Of a DNA stretch of 64,000 nucleotides, positions 48,190 through 57,602 are shown in pieces. The DNA comes from Pseudomonas viciae (lineage in GTDB: Bacteria; Pseudomonadota; Gammaproteobacteria; Pseudomonadales; Pseudomonadaceae): NCBI RefSeq assembly GCF_004786035.1, contig NZ_CP035088.1:713501-777500 (forward strand), given 5' to 3'. Under the pieces are notes generated by a model, which ran no database searches, had not been told where the DNA came from, and saw nothing but the letters and a program-made list of their open reading frames with translations. Positions within the stretch are counted from its first letter, which is position 1. Each line of letters starts with the position of its first letter. Both the position numbers and the translations under genes were made by a program.

Positions 48190-49272
48190 TTACTTCGGAA
48201 TCTCAGCCTTCATGCCTTCGACGTAATAATTCATCGACGCCAGTTCCGCGTTGGTGGCGCTCACGCCCGCCGGGATTTTCTCGACGCCGGCCTGGTCCTT
48301 GATCGGCCCGGTGAACGGATGGAACGCGCCGCTCTCGATGTCGGCGATGATCTGTTCGGCTTCGCCCTTGACCGCCGCTGGCACCAGGTCGCTGATTGGC
48401 AGTTTTACCGTGCCTTCCTTCAGGCCGCCCCAGTAGTCCTGGGATTTCCAGCTATGGTCGAGCACGCTCTGGGTCGCCTGGATGTAATGCGGGCCCCAGT
48501 CGTTGACGATGGAGGTCAGCACGGCCTTGGGACCGAAGTGGGCCATGTCCGAAGCGTAGCCGACTGCGTATACGCCGCGCCGCTCGGCGGCCTGGATCGG
48601 TGCCGGGCTGTCGGTGTGCTGGAACACCACGTCCACGCCCTGGTCGATCAGCGCGTTGGCGGCGTCGGCTTCCTTGCCCGGGTCGAACCAGGAATTGACC
48701 CACACCACTTTGATCTCGGTGCCAGGGTTGTACTTGTTCAGGGCCAGTTGGATGGCGTTGATGTCGCGGATGACTTCCGGGATCGGGAAGGACGCGACGT
48801 AGCCGATCTTCTTGGTCTTGGTCATCTTGGCCGCGAGGAAGCCGCCGACGTAGCGGCCTTCGTAAGTGCGAGCCAGGTAGGTGCCCAGGTTCTTGTCCTG
48901 CTTGTAGCCGGTGGCGTGTTCGAAGATCACTTTTGGAAATTGCTTGGCGACTTTCAACGTCGGGTTCATGTAGCCGAAGGAGGTGGTGAAGATCAGGTCG
49001 TACTTGTCCTTGGCCATGTTGCGGATCACCCGCTCGGCGTCAGCCCCTTCCGGTACGTTTTCCACGTAGTTGGTGGTGATCTGCTCGCCGAATTTCGCCG
49101 CGAGTTCCTTGCGCCCCTGTTCATGCTGATAGGTCCAGCCATGGTCGCCGATCGGGCCGATGTAGACGAAACCGACCTTCAGCGGGTCGGCGGCACTGGC
49201 GCTCAAGCCGGCGCTCAGGCCGACGGCTGCGACGACGGCGCAAAACAACTTCTTCAAGGGGCGTTTGTGCAT
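48190..49272 (-). CDS. BMP-family ABC transporter substrate-binding protein
   Basis: 360 residues. Signal peptide KKLFCAVVAAVGLSAGLSAS with cleavage before ADPLKVG. The mature PnrA/Med-like fold shows VGFVYIGPIGDHGWTYQHEQ, YDLIFTTSFGYMNPTLKVA and PIPEVIRDINAIQLAL. BMP proteins bind nucleosides or purines. The matching permeases and ATPase are about 5 kb away (54.0-57.6 kb), so the transporter is split. ATG 49272 has GGAG nine bases before it; an in-frame ATG at 49287 lacks a ribosome site. GGVGAP-like lipobox not seen. Confidence 0.9.
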   Translation of the reverse strand: MHKRPLKKLFCAVVAAVGLSAGLSASAADPLKVGFVYIGPIGDHGWTYQHEQGRKELAAKFGEQITTNYVENVPEGADAERVIRNMAKDKYDLIFTTSFGYMNPTLKVAKQFPKVIFEHATGYKQDKNLGTYLARTYEGRYVGGFLAAKMTKTKKIGYVASFPIPEVIRDINAIQLALNKYNPGTEIKVVWVNSWFDPGKEADAANALIDQGVDVVFQHTDSPAPIQAAERRGVYAVGYASDMAHFGPKAVLTSIVNDWGPHYIQATQSVLDHSWKSQDYWGGLKEGTVKLPISDLVPAAVKGEAEQIIADIESGAFHPFTGPIKDQAGVEKIPAGVSATNAELASMNYYVEGMKAEIPK

Positions 49273-49395
49273 GAACTCGAACTCCATATTGTTGTGAGGT
49301 TGGCTGTACCGCACCAATGCAAAATGCTGACCAACAAGACAACAAAATCTGCGATCTTTCCGAGGCAGCCATCGCGAGCAAGGACAACGCAATAC

Positions 49396-49420
49396 CTGTG
49401 GGAGCGAGCTTGCTCGCGAT
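49396..49420. repeat. Single REP unit
   Basis: GTGGGAGCGAGCTTGCTCGC plus CGATG, one copy without a full partner; a 15-base half (CATCGCGAGCAAGG) lies 30 bases before it as a truncated mate. Confidence 0.8.
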
Positions 49421-49549
49421 GAGGTCCTTGAGATCGATAAAGGTGCACCTGCCACCCACTCGCCACTCCCTGGTGCGTCACTTAGCCCGAACGTTCGCCG
49501 CCCCCTACAGTCAGTAGCTCATGACCCCACCCACGGTGATAGGCCCGCG

Positions 49550-50641
49550 ATGCTCACTTTGATCAAACAAGAAAAACTGCTGTTGCTGGCGCTGATCGCC
49601 GCGGTGGTCGCCTATCCGCTGGAGCACTGGCTGTTGGGCAGCGGGCAGGTTGTGGCGTTGCTCGGCGGTTTGGTCCTGATCGGCTTTATCGTCGCGGCCT
49701 CCATGCGTGTGGCCCATCACGCCGAACTGCTGGCGGAGAAGGTCGGTGATCCCTACGGCACGATGATCCTGACGTTGTCGGCGGTGCTGGTCGAAGTGGT
49801 GATCCTGGCGATCATGATGAGCAACGAAGCGTCGCCGACCCTGGTGCGGGACACGATCTATTCGGCGGTGATGCTCGACATCAACGGCATTCTCGGGCTC
49901 GCGGCGCTGATGGGCGGGATCAAGCACGGCGAGCAGGCTTACAACGATGATTCGGCGCGCACCTACAGCGTGATGATCCTCACCGCCATGGGCGTATCGA
50001 TGGTGGTGCCGGAGTTCATTCCCCGCGAGAGCTGGAAAATGTATTCGGCATTTACCATCGGCGCGATGATCGTGTTGTACACCCTGTTCCTGCGCATGCA
50101 GGTCGGGCCTCACAGTTACTTTTTCAGTTACAGCTACCCGGAAAAACGCCGCAAGAAAGAGCCCGTGGAAAATGAACCGAAGCCCATCAGCCTGACGTTC
50201 TCCATCAGTGCCCTGGTGTTTGGCGTGGTGGTGATCGGCGCGCTGGCTGAAGTCATGTCCAAGGCCATCGACCTGGGGCTGGAAGGCACGGGCGCGCCGC
50301 CAGTGGTCACGGCGATTCTGGTGGCCGCGATTTCCGCCGCCCCGGAGATCCTCACGGCCCTGCGTGCCGCCTTGGCGAACCGTATGCAATCGGTGGTGAA
50401 CATCGCGCTGGGCGCTTCGCTGTCGACCGTGATCCTCACGGTGCCGGTGATGGAAGCCATGGCGCTCTACACCGGCCAGCCGTTCCAGATGGCCATGACC
50501 CCGGTGCAGACGGTGATGATCTTCATCACCCTGATCGTCAGCGCCATCAACCTCAACGATGGCGAAACCAACGCCATCGAAGGCATGACCCACTTTGTGC
50601 TGTTTTCGACGTTTATCATGTTGTCGTTGCTGGGCCTCTAG
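49550..50641 (+). CDS. chaA: Ca2+/H+ antiporter, ChaA-like
   Basis: 363 residues and about 11 membrane helices of the CaCA superfamily. Two alpha-repeat signatures are seen: YGTMILTLSAVLVEVVIL near residue 70, and APPVVTAILVAAISAAPEIL near 250. A charged cytoplasmic loop (YPEKRRKKEPVENEPKP) separates the halves. It should exchange cytosolic Ca2+ (and maybe Na+ or K+) for H+. It is flanked by REP repeats; no link to the purine genes is evident. Confidence 0.9.
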   Translation: MLTLIKQEKLLLLALIAAVVAYPLEHWLLGSGQVVALLGGLVLIGFIVAASMRVAHHAELLAEKVGDPYGTMILTLSAVLVEVVILAIMMSNEASPTLVRDTIYSAVMLDINGILGLAALMGGIKHGEQAYNDDSARTYSVMILTAMGVSMVVPEFIPRESWKMYSAFTIGAMIVLYTLFLRMQVGPHSYFFSYSYPEKRRKKEPVENEPKPISLTFSISALVFGVVVIGALAEVMSKAIDLGLEGTGAPPVVTAILVAAISAAPEILTALRAALANRMQSVVNIALGASLSTVILTVPVMEAMALYTGQPFQMAMTPVQTVMIFITLIVSAINLNDGETNAIEGMTHFVLFSTFIMLSLLGL

Positions 50642-50647
50642 AAGAGC

Positions 50648-50740
50648 ATCGCGGGCAAGCCTTGCTCCCACAGTGAAGGGTGGGTGTTGATGAAGGTAGC
50701 CTCGCCGCGAGACCTGTGGGAGCAAGGCTTGCCCGCGATG
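50648..50740. repeat. REP pair after chaA
   Basis: CGCGGGCAAGCCTTGCTCCC and GTGGGAGCAAGGCTTGCCCG in inverted, outward order, in the convergent chaA / 8-oxoguanine deaminase spacer. Confidence 0.88.
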
Positions 50741-50748
50741 GCGTCCGG

Positions 50749-52107
50749 TCAGGCGCCGGCAATCAACTCCCGCGCCGCCTGGCTGTGATCGGCAATCAAC
50801 CCCTTCAAGTCCAACCCTTCGACCTGCCCATCGATCACCCGCCATTGCCCGCCGACCATCACCCGATCGGCCCGGTCCGCGCCGCACAGCAGCAGGGCCG
50901 AGATCGGATCGTGGCTGCCGGAGAAACGCAATTCATCGAGCTTGAACAGCGCCAGGTCTGCCTGCTTGCCCACCGCCAATTCACCGATATCGCTGCGTCC
51001 GAGCAGTTGCGCCGAACCCCGGGTCGCCCATTTCAGCACGCGTTCCGGGGTGATCGCTTGCGCGCCATAACGCAGGCGCTGGATGTACAGCGCCTGGCGG
51101 GTTTCAAGGATCATGTTCGAGGCGTCGTTGGAGGCCGAGCCGTCCACACCCAGGCCCAGGGGGGCGCCGGCGGCGGTCAGGTCCAGGGTCGGGCAAATGC
51201 CCGAGGCCAGGCGCATGTTGGAACTCGGGCAATGGCAGATGCCGGTGCCGGCGGCGCCGAGACGGGTGATTTCTTCAGGGTTGAAATGAATGCCGTGGGC
51301 CAGCCAGGTGCGCGGGCCGAGCCAACCGACGCTGTCCAGATAGTCCACGGTGCGCAGGCCGAAGCGTTGCAGGCAGAAGTCTTCTTCATCAAGGGTTTCG
51401 GCCAGGTGTGTGTGCAGGCGTACGTCGAGTTTTTCCGCCAGTTCAGCGCTGGCACGCATGATCTCGGGCGTGACTGAAAACGGCGAGCAGGGCGCCAGGG
51501 CAATCTGGATCTGCGCGCCGTCGCCGCGTTCATGGTACTGGGTGATCAACCGCTGGCTGTCGTCGAGAATCACCTGGCCCTGCTGCACGGTCTGCTGCGG
51601 CGGCAAGCCACCGTCGTCCTCGCCCAGGCTCATGGAACCGCGGGTCAGCATCGCGCGCATCCCCAGTTCACGGACACTTTGCACCTGCACGTCGATGGCA
51701 TTTTCCAAGCCTTCGGGAAACAGGTAATGGTGATCGGCCGCCGTGGTGCAACCGGAAAGCAGCAGCTCAGCGAGTGCCACTTTGCTTGCCAGGGCGAGTT
51801 TTTCCGGGGTCAGTCGCGCCCATACCGGATAGAGGGTTTTCAACCACGGAAACAGCGGCTGGTTCACCACCGGTGCCCAGGCACGCGTCAGGGTTTGATA
51901 GAAGTGATGATGGGTGTTGATCAGCCCCGGCAGGATCACATGCTCGCGGGCGTCGAAGACCGTATCGCATGGTTGGACGGGGTGTTGGCCGGCACTCAGC
52001 AGTTCGACGATCACACCGCCCTGCAGGACGAGGCCGCCACGGGCATCGAGGTCGTTGGCAGTAAAAATGGCGAGGGGATTTTTTAACCAGGTACGGGTCG
52101 CAGGCAT
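50749..52107 (-). CDS. 8-oxoguanine deaminase (Pa0142-like)
   Basis: 452 residues, amidohydrolase of the ATZ/TRZ type. Metal ligands are LPGLINTHHHFYQTLTRAW (about residue 60), LHTHLAETLDEEDFCLQRFG and GVDGSASNDASNM. The P. aeruginosa counterpart PA0142 was identified as an 8-oxoguanine deaminase, giving urate; sequence features and neighbourhood agree. It would remove oxidised guanine and feed purine catabolism. Older labels such as hydroxydechloroatrazine ethylaminohydrolase are misleading. Confidence 0.9.
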   Translation of the reverse strand: MPATRTWLKNPLAIFTANDLDARGGLVLQGGVIVELLSAGQHPVQPCDTVFDAREHVILPGLINTHHHFYQTLTRAWAPVVNQPLFPWLKTLYPVWARLTPEKLALASKVALAELLLSGCTTAADHHYLFPEGLENAIDVQVQSVRELGMRAMLTRGSMSLGEDDGGLPPQQTVQQGQVILDDSQRLITQYHERGDGAQIQIALAPCSPFSVTPEIMRASAELAEKLDVRLHTHLAETLDEEDFCLQRFGLRTVDYLDSVGWLGPRTWLAHGIHFNPEEITRLGAAGTGICHCPSSNMRLASGICPTLDLTAAGAPLGLGVDGSASNDASNMILETRQALYIQRLRYGAQAITPERVLKWATRGSAQLLGRSDIGELAVGKQADLALFKLDELRFSGSHDPISALLLCGADRADRVMVGGQWRVIDGQVEGLDLKGLIADHSQAARELIAGA

Positions 52108-52251
52108 GGTGGCCGGCTCCTCTGAAAGTGGGTTCAGGTTAGCCAGCTCAGTGATGCCCTGTCTGCTGATCCAGGGTCGCCGTTGGGTAGGGCGAGGTGC
52201 GGAGTTTACTCAGGTTGTGTTGCAGTTTTCCAGAGCCCGCCGAGATCAAAA

Positions 52252-52344
52252 TGTGGGAGCGGGCTTGATCGCGATAGCGGTAGGTCAGTCGACATCGATG
52301 TTGGATGTGAGACCGCCATCGCGAGCAAGCTCGCTCCCACAGGG
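52252..52344. repeat. REP pair before the SDR gene end
   Basis: GTGGGAGCGGGCTTGATCGC and CGCGAGCAAGCTCGCTCCCAC, inverted, between two minus-strand genes. Confidence 0.87.
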
Positions 52345-52373
52345 TTATCGGTGTTCCACAGGGTATCGGGTGT

Positions 52374-53060
52374 TTACCAGGGAATCGTCTCGCCCTTGTA
52401 GTTGACGAAATGATGTCCGCCCTTACCAGCGAAGGCATTCACCTGATCAATCAGGCCACGGGTGCTGGTCTGGACATCGATATCCGCCCCTTCACCGCCC
52501 ATGTCGGTCTTGACCCAGCCCGGATGCAGCGACAGTACCGTCAATGTCTGTTCGCCCAATTGAGTGACAAAACTATTGGTCATCGAATTGAGCGCCGCCT
52601 TGCTGGCTTTGTACAGCGCCAGTTCCGGGGCGTCGGGCATGGTCACGCTGCCCAGCACCGAACTCATGAACGCCAGCACGCCGCTGCCGTCGCGGATCTG
52701 GCCGACGAAGCGCTGGGCCAGGTTGATCGGCGCCACGGCGTTGGTGAAGAACAACTGGCCGACTTCGGCCAGCGTCGCGCCACCGGGACTCTGATTGTCC
52801 GGGCCTTTGACACCCGCGTTGATGAACAGCAGGTCGAAGGTTTCACCCTTGAGCTGTTGGCTCAGGGCGATGACGGCTTGCTGATCGTCCATGTCGAGCT
52901 TCTCGATCCGTACCGGGCCCAGTGCTTTCAACGCCTCTGCGTTCTGCGGGTTGCGCACGGTGGCGGTCACGTTCCAGCCATCGCTGAGCAGTGTCTTCAC
53001 CAGGCCGAGGCCCAAGCCTCGGGAGGCGCCGATGATCAATGCGTTTTTTGCCGAATTCAT
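52374..53060 (-). CDS. Short-chain dehydrogenase/reductase
   Basis: 228 residues. The Rossmann motif is ALIIGASRGLGLGLVKTL, with NAG in LFINAGVKGPD and YKASKAALN as the Tyr-x3-Lys site. LHPGWVKTDMGG is typical of the CsgA/sniffer-like subgroup. It uses NAD(P)H on an unknown carbonyl. The start MNSAKNALIIG is preferred to a 14-codon longer frame. It is 23 bases from the MerR regulator on the same strand. Confidence 0.9.
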   Translation of the reverse strand: MNSAKNALIIGASRGLGLGLVKTLLSDGWNVTATVRNPQNAEALKALGPVRIEKLDMDDQQAVIALSQQLKGETFDLLFINAGVKGPDNQSPGGATLAEVGQLFFTNAVAPINLAQRFVGQIRDGSGVLAFMSSVLGSVTMPDAPELALYKASKAALNSMTNSFVTQLGEQTLTVLSLHPGWVKTDMGGEGADIDVQTSTRGLIDQVNAFAGKGGHHFVNYKGETIPW

Positions 53061-53083
53061 GAAGGCATCCTTGAGTGAGAAGG

Positions 53084-53434
53084 TCACGGATTTAATGGAC
53101 AACGTTGCCCGAGCCGTTGTTTCAGCTCGTGACGCAACGCGTCGAGTTCGGTCATGCGGGTTTCGATCAGGTTCAGCTTGTCTTGCAGCAATTGCGCTAC
53201 GGCGCAGTCAGGGTCCTGCGCCTGCCACAGGGCGGCGACGCTGGCGCCGATCTCGCCCAGGGTAAAACCCAGGCGCTGGGCCGTCTTGATGTAGAGCACC
53301 AGTTGCACCATGTCGGCGGGGTAGTGGCGATAGCCATTGGCGCTGCGCTGCGCAGCGATCAGGCCGCGCTGCTCGTAGAAGCGCAGGGTGTCACGGCTGA
53401 CGGCGCAGGCTTGGGCGAGTTCACCGATGCGCAT
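53084..53434 (-). CDS. MerR-family transcriptional regulator
   Basis: 116 residues. The HTH is MRIGELAQACAVSRDTLRFY, ERGLI and NGYRHYP. A dimerisation coil follows with VAQLLQDKLNLIETRMTELD. It resembles aldehyde/redox-type MerR members; a single Cys (DCAVAQ) and a C-terminal CPLNP are the only cysteines after the HTH. It is probably co-transcribed with and controls the SDR gene. Confidence 0.88.
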   Translation of the reverse strand: MRIGELAQACAVSRDTLRFYEQRGLIAAQRSANGYRHYPADMVQLVLYIKTAQRLGFTLGEIGASVAALWQAQDPDCAVAQLLQDKLNLIETRMTELDALRHELKQRLGQRCPLNP

Positions 53435-53515
53435 GGTGGGTCTCCGAAGGGCTTGACCTTGGAGCATACCCCAGGCTTTAGGCTCTTTGCTTCCCAATTA
53501 TCTGGAGCAAGGTGT

Positions 53516-53950
53516 ATGTGGACTTTGATGCAATATCGCCGGGTGGTGCGCGGCAGCGCCTGGTACGACCTTATCGTGTCGGCCGTGCTGGCCACGCCGT
53601 GGAGCTTTTCGGCGTTGCATAGTGTGTTGACGAGCATGGCTCAGCTATTTGACCTGCCTGGAGAACTGCCGCCGTTTGCGCCGGCGCATCTGCTGATGGT
53701 GAATCTGCTGGGCTCGATTGTCTGCGTGTGGTCGGTGCTGCGGATTCGGGATCCGCAGCCGCTGTATGGGCGTTATGACGCGGTGGGGCGGTTTTTGTTT
53801 TCGACCTGGATGCTGTATGCATTGCTTCATGGGGCCAGTGCGGTGTTGTGGGTTTTCCTGTTTTTAGAGGTGGTGTGGGGCGTCATGCAAATACTGCCCA
53901 TCCGTGGCGAGGGAGCTTGCTCCCGCTGGGGTGCGCAGCACCCCTCCTAA
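53516..53950 (+). CDS. Small membrane protein with REP-encoded C-terminus
   Basis: 144 residues with about four membrane helices (YDLIVSAVLATPWSFSALH, APAHLLMVNLLGSIVCVWSV, AVGRFLFSTWMLYALLHGAS, AVLWVFLFLEVVWGVMQ). TGGAGCAAGG before ATG 53516 fixes the start. From about residue 129 on (IRGEGACSRWGAQHPS) the codons are those of the REP element that follows, and the stop lies inside it, so the original C-terminus has probably been lost or extended. No family recognised. It is divergent from the MerR gene. Confidence 0.78.
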   Translation: MWTLMQYRRVVRGSAWYDLIVSAVLATPWSFSALHSVLTSMAQLFDLPGELPPFAPAHLLMVNLLGSIVCVWSVLRIRDPQPLYGRYDAVGRFLFSTWMLYALLHGASAVLWVFLFLEVVWGVMQILPIRGEGACSRWGAQHPS

Positions 53951-53996
53951 GGAGGCGACTGCTGCGCAGTCGAGCGGGAGCAAGCTCCCTCGCCAC
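53904..53996. repeat. Cloverleaf-like REP element
   Basis: Outer arms GTGGCGAGGGAGCTTGCTCC + CGCT (53904-53927) and its exact 24-base inverse at 53973-53996. Between them lie three further perfect hairpins: GGGGTGC/GCACCCC, CCTCCT/AGGAGG and CGACTGC/GCAGTCG. It is a different subfamily from the GTGGGAGC-type REPs. Confidence 0.88.
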
Positions 53997-54004
53997 AGGG
54001 TTTC

Positions 54005-54931
54005 TCAATGCCCCGCCTGCCAAGGCTGTCCCAGCGACACCGGCGCATACAGCCGCGTGCGCACCGCGTCCCGGGACAGCAACACCAGCACCACAATGGT
54101 CGCGACGTACGGCAGCATCGCCAGCAAGCTCGATGGAATCGCCAGCCCCAAGCCCTGGGCCACCAGGTGCAGGATGCTGGCGAGGCCGAACAGGTAGGCG
54201 CCCAGCAGCAGGCGCCACACCCGCCAACTGGCGAACACCACCAGCGCCAGGGCGATCCAGCCACGTCCGGCGCTCATGTTTTCGGCCCACATCGGCGTGT
54301 AGGCCAACGACAGATAAGCGCCGGCCAACCCGGCCATGGCGCCGCCGAACAGCACCGCCAGGGTTCGCACCCGCAACACCGGCAGGCCCATGGCGCTGGC
54401 GGCATCGGGATTCTCGCCGACGGCCTGGATGATCAACCCGGCGCGGCTTTTCACAATCACCCAGGCCACCAGGGCAAACAGCGCGAAAGACAGATAAACC
54501 AGCAGGTCTTGGGCAAACAGCATCCGCCCGATCAACGGGATTTCACTCAAGTACGGAATCGCCAGGGGCTCGAACCCCGCCAGCGGTTTGCCGACCCAGG
54601 CCGCCCCGACAAAACTCGACAGGCCCACGCCGAAAATCGTCAGCGCCAACCCGGTGGCCACCTGATTGGCGTTGAACACCAGCGCCACCAAGGCGAACAG
54701 TGCCGACAACAGCATCCCGGCGGCCATCGCCAGCAGCACACCGAGCCACAGGTTGCCGCTGTTGAACGCGACGATAAAACCCATCACTGCGCCGAACAGC
54801 ATCATGCCTTCCTGGCCCAGGTTCAGGACGCCGCTTTTCTCGCAGACCAATTCACCCAGGGCCACCAGCAACAAGGGTGTGCCGCAGCGGACCATGGCGT
54901 AGAAAATATTGCTCAACAGGTCGATATCCAT
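54005..54931 (-). CDS. BMP-type ABC transporter permease (second subunit)
   Basis: 308 residues and about nine membrane helices. PnrD/YufQ-type features are TPLLLVALGELVCEKSGVLNLGQEG near the N-terminus and GENPDAASAMGLPVLRVR (about residue 190), the loop that contacts the ATPase. It forms the membrane channel with the other permease, presumably for purines or nucleosides. Its ATG overlaps the stop of the upstream permease by one base (TGATG). Confidence 0.92.
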   Translation of the reverse strand: MDIDLLSNIFYAMVRCGTPLLLVALGELVCEKSGVLNLGQEGMMLFGAVMGFIVAFNSGNLWLGVLLAMAAGMLLSALFALVALVFNANQVATGLALTIFGVGLSSFVGAAWVGKPLAGFEPLAIPYLSEIPLIGRMLFAQDLLVYLSFALFALVAWVIVKSRAGLIIQAVGENPDAASAMGLPVLRVRTLAVLFGGAMAGLAGAYLSLAYTPMWAENMSAGRGWIALALVVFASWRVWRLLLGAYLFGLASILHLVAQGLGLAIPSSLLAMLPYVATIVVLVLLSRDAVRTRLYAPVSLGQPWQAGH

Positions 54932-56037
54932 CACAGCGCTCCTGCCTGTACGGCGGTGGTTCGTGCGCGCCGGGCCCAGCGCAGGTTCAGGCGCGGCCGA
55001 TACAGGATCAGGACGTCGCAGGCCAACAGGAAAAACAGCATCATCCCCTGGAACAGTTGGGTGATCGCTTGGGGCAGATTGAGCGACATTTGCGCGCTCT
55101 CGCCGCCGATGTACAGCAATGCCATCAGCAGGCTGGCGAACAGAATGCCGATGGGATTGAGGCGTCCCAGAAAGGCCACGGTAATTGCCGCGTAGCCGTA
55201 GCCCGGCGACACCTGCGGCACCAGTTGGCCAATCGGCCCGGTCACTTCGCAGACACCGGCCAACCCGGCCAGCGCGCCGCTGATCAGCAGCGCCAGCCAC
55301 ACCAGCGGCTTCTGGCGAAAACCGGCGAAACCGGCGGCGCGCGCGTCCAGGCCCAGTACCTTGATCTGAAAGCCGACAAAGCTTTTCTGTAGCAAGACCC
55401 ACACCGCCACCAGCGCCAGCAGGGCGAAATACAACCCGGCATGCACCCGGCCATCCTCCAGCAGCAACGGCAGGCGACTGGCTTCGCCGAACATCGCCGA
55501 CTCCGGAAAGTTGAAACCCGCCGGGTCTTTCAGCGGCCCGTGCACGCAAAACAACAGCAGGTTCAGCGCGATGTAATTGAGCATGATGCTGGTCAGGATT
55601 TCATTGGCATTGAAGCGCGTGCGCAGCCACGCCGTGAGCCCGGCCCAGGCCGCACCGGCGAGGGTGCCGGTCAGCAGAATCAGCACCAGTGCCCAGCGGC
55701 TTTGCAGGCCGATGATGTTTACCGCCAAGGCGCTGCCGGCCAGGGCGCCCAGCAGCAGCTGGCCTTCGGCGCCGATGTTCCAGACCCGCGCCTGATAAGC
55801 CACCGCCAGGCCGAGGGCACACAGCAGGATTGGCAAGGTCTTGACCAGCCACTCGGACACCCCGTACAGATCGCTGATCGGCGCGATCAGCAAGGTGAAC
55901 AACGTTTGCAACGGGTCATGCCCAAGCGCGATGAACAGCAGCGAGCCACAGCTCAGGGTCAATACAGCGGCCAATAGCGGCGAGCACCAGAGCATCAGGC
56001 GCGATTGCTGGCCACGGGGTTCGAGAGAAAGCAGCAT
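54931..56037 (-). CDS. BMP-type ABC transporter permease (first subunit)
   Basis: 368 residues, about ten membrane helices. PnrC/YufP-type features are WNIGAEGQLLLGALAGSALA (about residue 98), FNANEILTSIMLNYIALNLL and VLGLDARAAGFAGF before the coupling helix. It pairs with the next permease. The start at 56037 is 11 bases after the ATPase stop. Order ATPase-permease-permease is standard; the binding protein is encoded elsewhere (48.2-49.3 kb). Confidence 0.92.
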   Translation of the reverse strand: MLLSLEPRGQQSRLMLWCSPLLAAVLTLSCGSLLFIALGHDPLQTLFTLLIAPISDLYGVSEWLVKTLPILLCALGLAVAYQARVWNIGAEGQLLLGALAGSALAVNIIGLQSRWALVLILLTGTLAGAAWAGLTAWLRTRFNANEILTSIMLNYIALNLLLFCVHGPLKDPAGFNFPESAMFGEASRLPLLLEDGRVHAGLYFALLALVAVWVLLQKSFVGFQIKVLGLDARAAGFAGFRQKPLVWLALLISGALAGLAGVCEVTGPIGQLVPQVSPGYGYAAITVAFLGRLNPIGILFASLLMALLYIGGESAQMSLNLPQAITQLFQGMMLFFLLACDVLILYRPRLNLRWARRARTTAVQAGAL

Positions 56038-56048
56038 GTAAAACTCCG

Positions 56049-57602
56049 TTAAACCGGCGTGGGGGCGGGGGATTGAGGCGCGTCGAACTGGCCGGCCATC
56101 CAACCGCCGACGTCGCTGAGCCGAGTCTCGACCGTGGGGCGCAAGGCCGACAGACGCCCGCCGCACAAGGCTCCGAGGCGGTCGCTGATCTGAAACAGTT
56201 CATCGAGGTCTTCGGAGATCACCAGAATCGCCGCGCCCGCATCGCGCAAGGCAATCAGCGCGCGATGGATGGTCGCCGCCGCGCCGACGTCCACGCCCCA
56301 GGTTGGGTGAGCGGCCACCAGCAGTTTGGGCTGTTGAAGGATTTCTCGGCCGAGAATGAATTTCTGCAGGTTGCCCCCCGACAGGCTGCGCGCCGGGGTC
56401 TTGGTGTCGGGTGTCTTCACACCAAAACGCCGGATGATCTGCTCGGCGAGATCCTCGACCTTGCTGCGTCGAATCAAGCCATGGCTGACCAACCCCTGTT
56501 GGAAGGCGCTGAGCAAAGCGTTATCCGCCAGGCTCATTTGCGGCACCGCTCCGTGGCCCAGGCGTTCGGCCGGGACAAACGCCAGCCCGCGCCGGCGACG
56601 GGCATCGGGGCGCAGGTGCGCCACGGGTTGGCCGTCGAATCGGATCGTTTCGCCTTGCTGGCGGGCAAGCTGTATTTCTCCGCTGAGCAACGCGAGCCAC
56701 TCGTCCTGACCGTTACCTGCCACCCCGGCGATACCGACGATTTCGCCGCTGCAAACCTCAAGGTCAATGTTGCGCAACGAACAGCCGAACGGGGCCGGGT
56801 TGTGCCAGGACAGCTTGTTGATCTGCAGGAAGGCTTTGTCTGCGCTGACCTTGGGGTAGTCCGTGATCAGCCCGGCCGCTTCGCCGACCATCAACTGCGC
56901 CAGTTCCCGATCCGAGCATTGCGCCGGTGTGCAATGCCCCGACACTCGTCCGCCGCGCAGCACCGTGGCGCTGTGACACAGCGCCCGCACCTCAGCCAGT
57001 TTGTGGCTGATAAACAAAATACTGCAGCCCTCGCTCGCCAGATGGCGCAGGGTCACGAACAATTCTTCGGCTTCCTGGGGCGTGAGCACCGAGGTCGGCT
57101 CATCGAGAATCAGCAAGCGAATGTCCTGCATCAGGCAGCGGATGATCTCTACCCGCTGACGTTCGCCAATCGACAGGCTGTGGACCAGCCGCTGCGGTTC
57201 CAGCGCCATGCCGTAGCGCCGGGAGACTTCGCGGATCCTGGGTTCCAGTTGTGCCGGTGTACCGGCCGCCGCGCCCATGGCCAGGGCAATGTTCTGCGCC
57301 ACCGTGAGGGTTTCGAACAATGAAAAATGCTGGAATACCATGCCGATCCCCAGGCTGCGGGCCTGTGCCGGGTTGCGCAGATTGACCCGTTGGCCTTGCC
57401 AGATCACCTCGCCCGAATCGGCCTGGGTGACGCCGTAGATAATCTTCATCAGGGTGCTTTTGCCCGCACCGTTTTCCCCAAGCAGGGCATGGATTTCGCC
57501 GGGCTGGATATTCAGGTCGATGGCGTCGTTGGCCAGGCAACCAGGGTAGCGTTTGCTGATCTTGCGCAATTGCAGGCGCGCAATGGAATCGGGGTTGGAC
57601 AT
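56049..57602 (-). CDS. BMP-type ABC transporter ATPase (two nucleotide-binding domains)
   Basis: 517 residues, a tandem ATPase. Domain 1 has Walker A LLGENGAGKSTLMKI (about 41), signature LSIGERQRVEI and Walker B LLILDEPTSVL. Domain 2 has a degenerate Walker A (GVAGNGQDEW), signature LSGGNLQKFILGRE and a weak Walker B (LLVAAHPTWGVD). One active and one degenerate site is normal for this sugar/nucleoside importer class. It is the first gene of the three-gene operon; similar to PA0136. Confidence 0.93.
   Translation of the reverse strand: MSNPDSIARLQLRKISKRYPGCLANDAIDLNIQPGEIHALLGENGAGKSTLMKIIYGVTQADSGEVIWQGQRVNLRNPAQARSLGIGMVFQHFSLFETLTVAQNIALAMGAAAGTPAQLEPRIREVSRRYGMALEPQRLVHSLSIGERQRVEIIRCLMQDIRLLILDEPTSVLTPQEAEELFVTLRHLASEGCSILFISHKLAEVRALCHSATVLRGGRVSGHCTPAQCSDRELAQLMVGEAAGLITDYPKVSADKAFLQINKLSWHNPAPFGCSLRNIDLEVCSGEIVGIAGVAGNGQDEWLALLSGEIQLARQQGETIRFDGQPVAHLRPDARRRRGLAFVPAERLGHGAVPQMSLADNALLSAFQQGLVSHGLIRRSKVEDLAEQIIRRFGVKTPDTKTPARSLSGGNLQKFILGREILQQPKLLVAAHPTWGVDVGAAATIHRALIALRDAGAAILVISEDLDELFQISDRLGALCGGRLSALRPTVETRLSDVGGWMAGQFDAPQSPAPTPV

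Noticed and set aside
48076..50740. CRISPR array
   Set aside because: The recurring 20-25 bp units are inverted REP pairs at irregular distances, not direct repeats with uniform spacers, and no cas gene is present.
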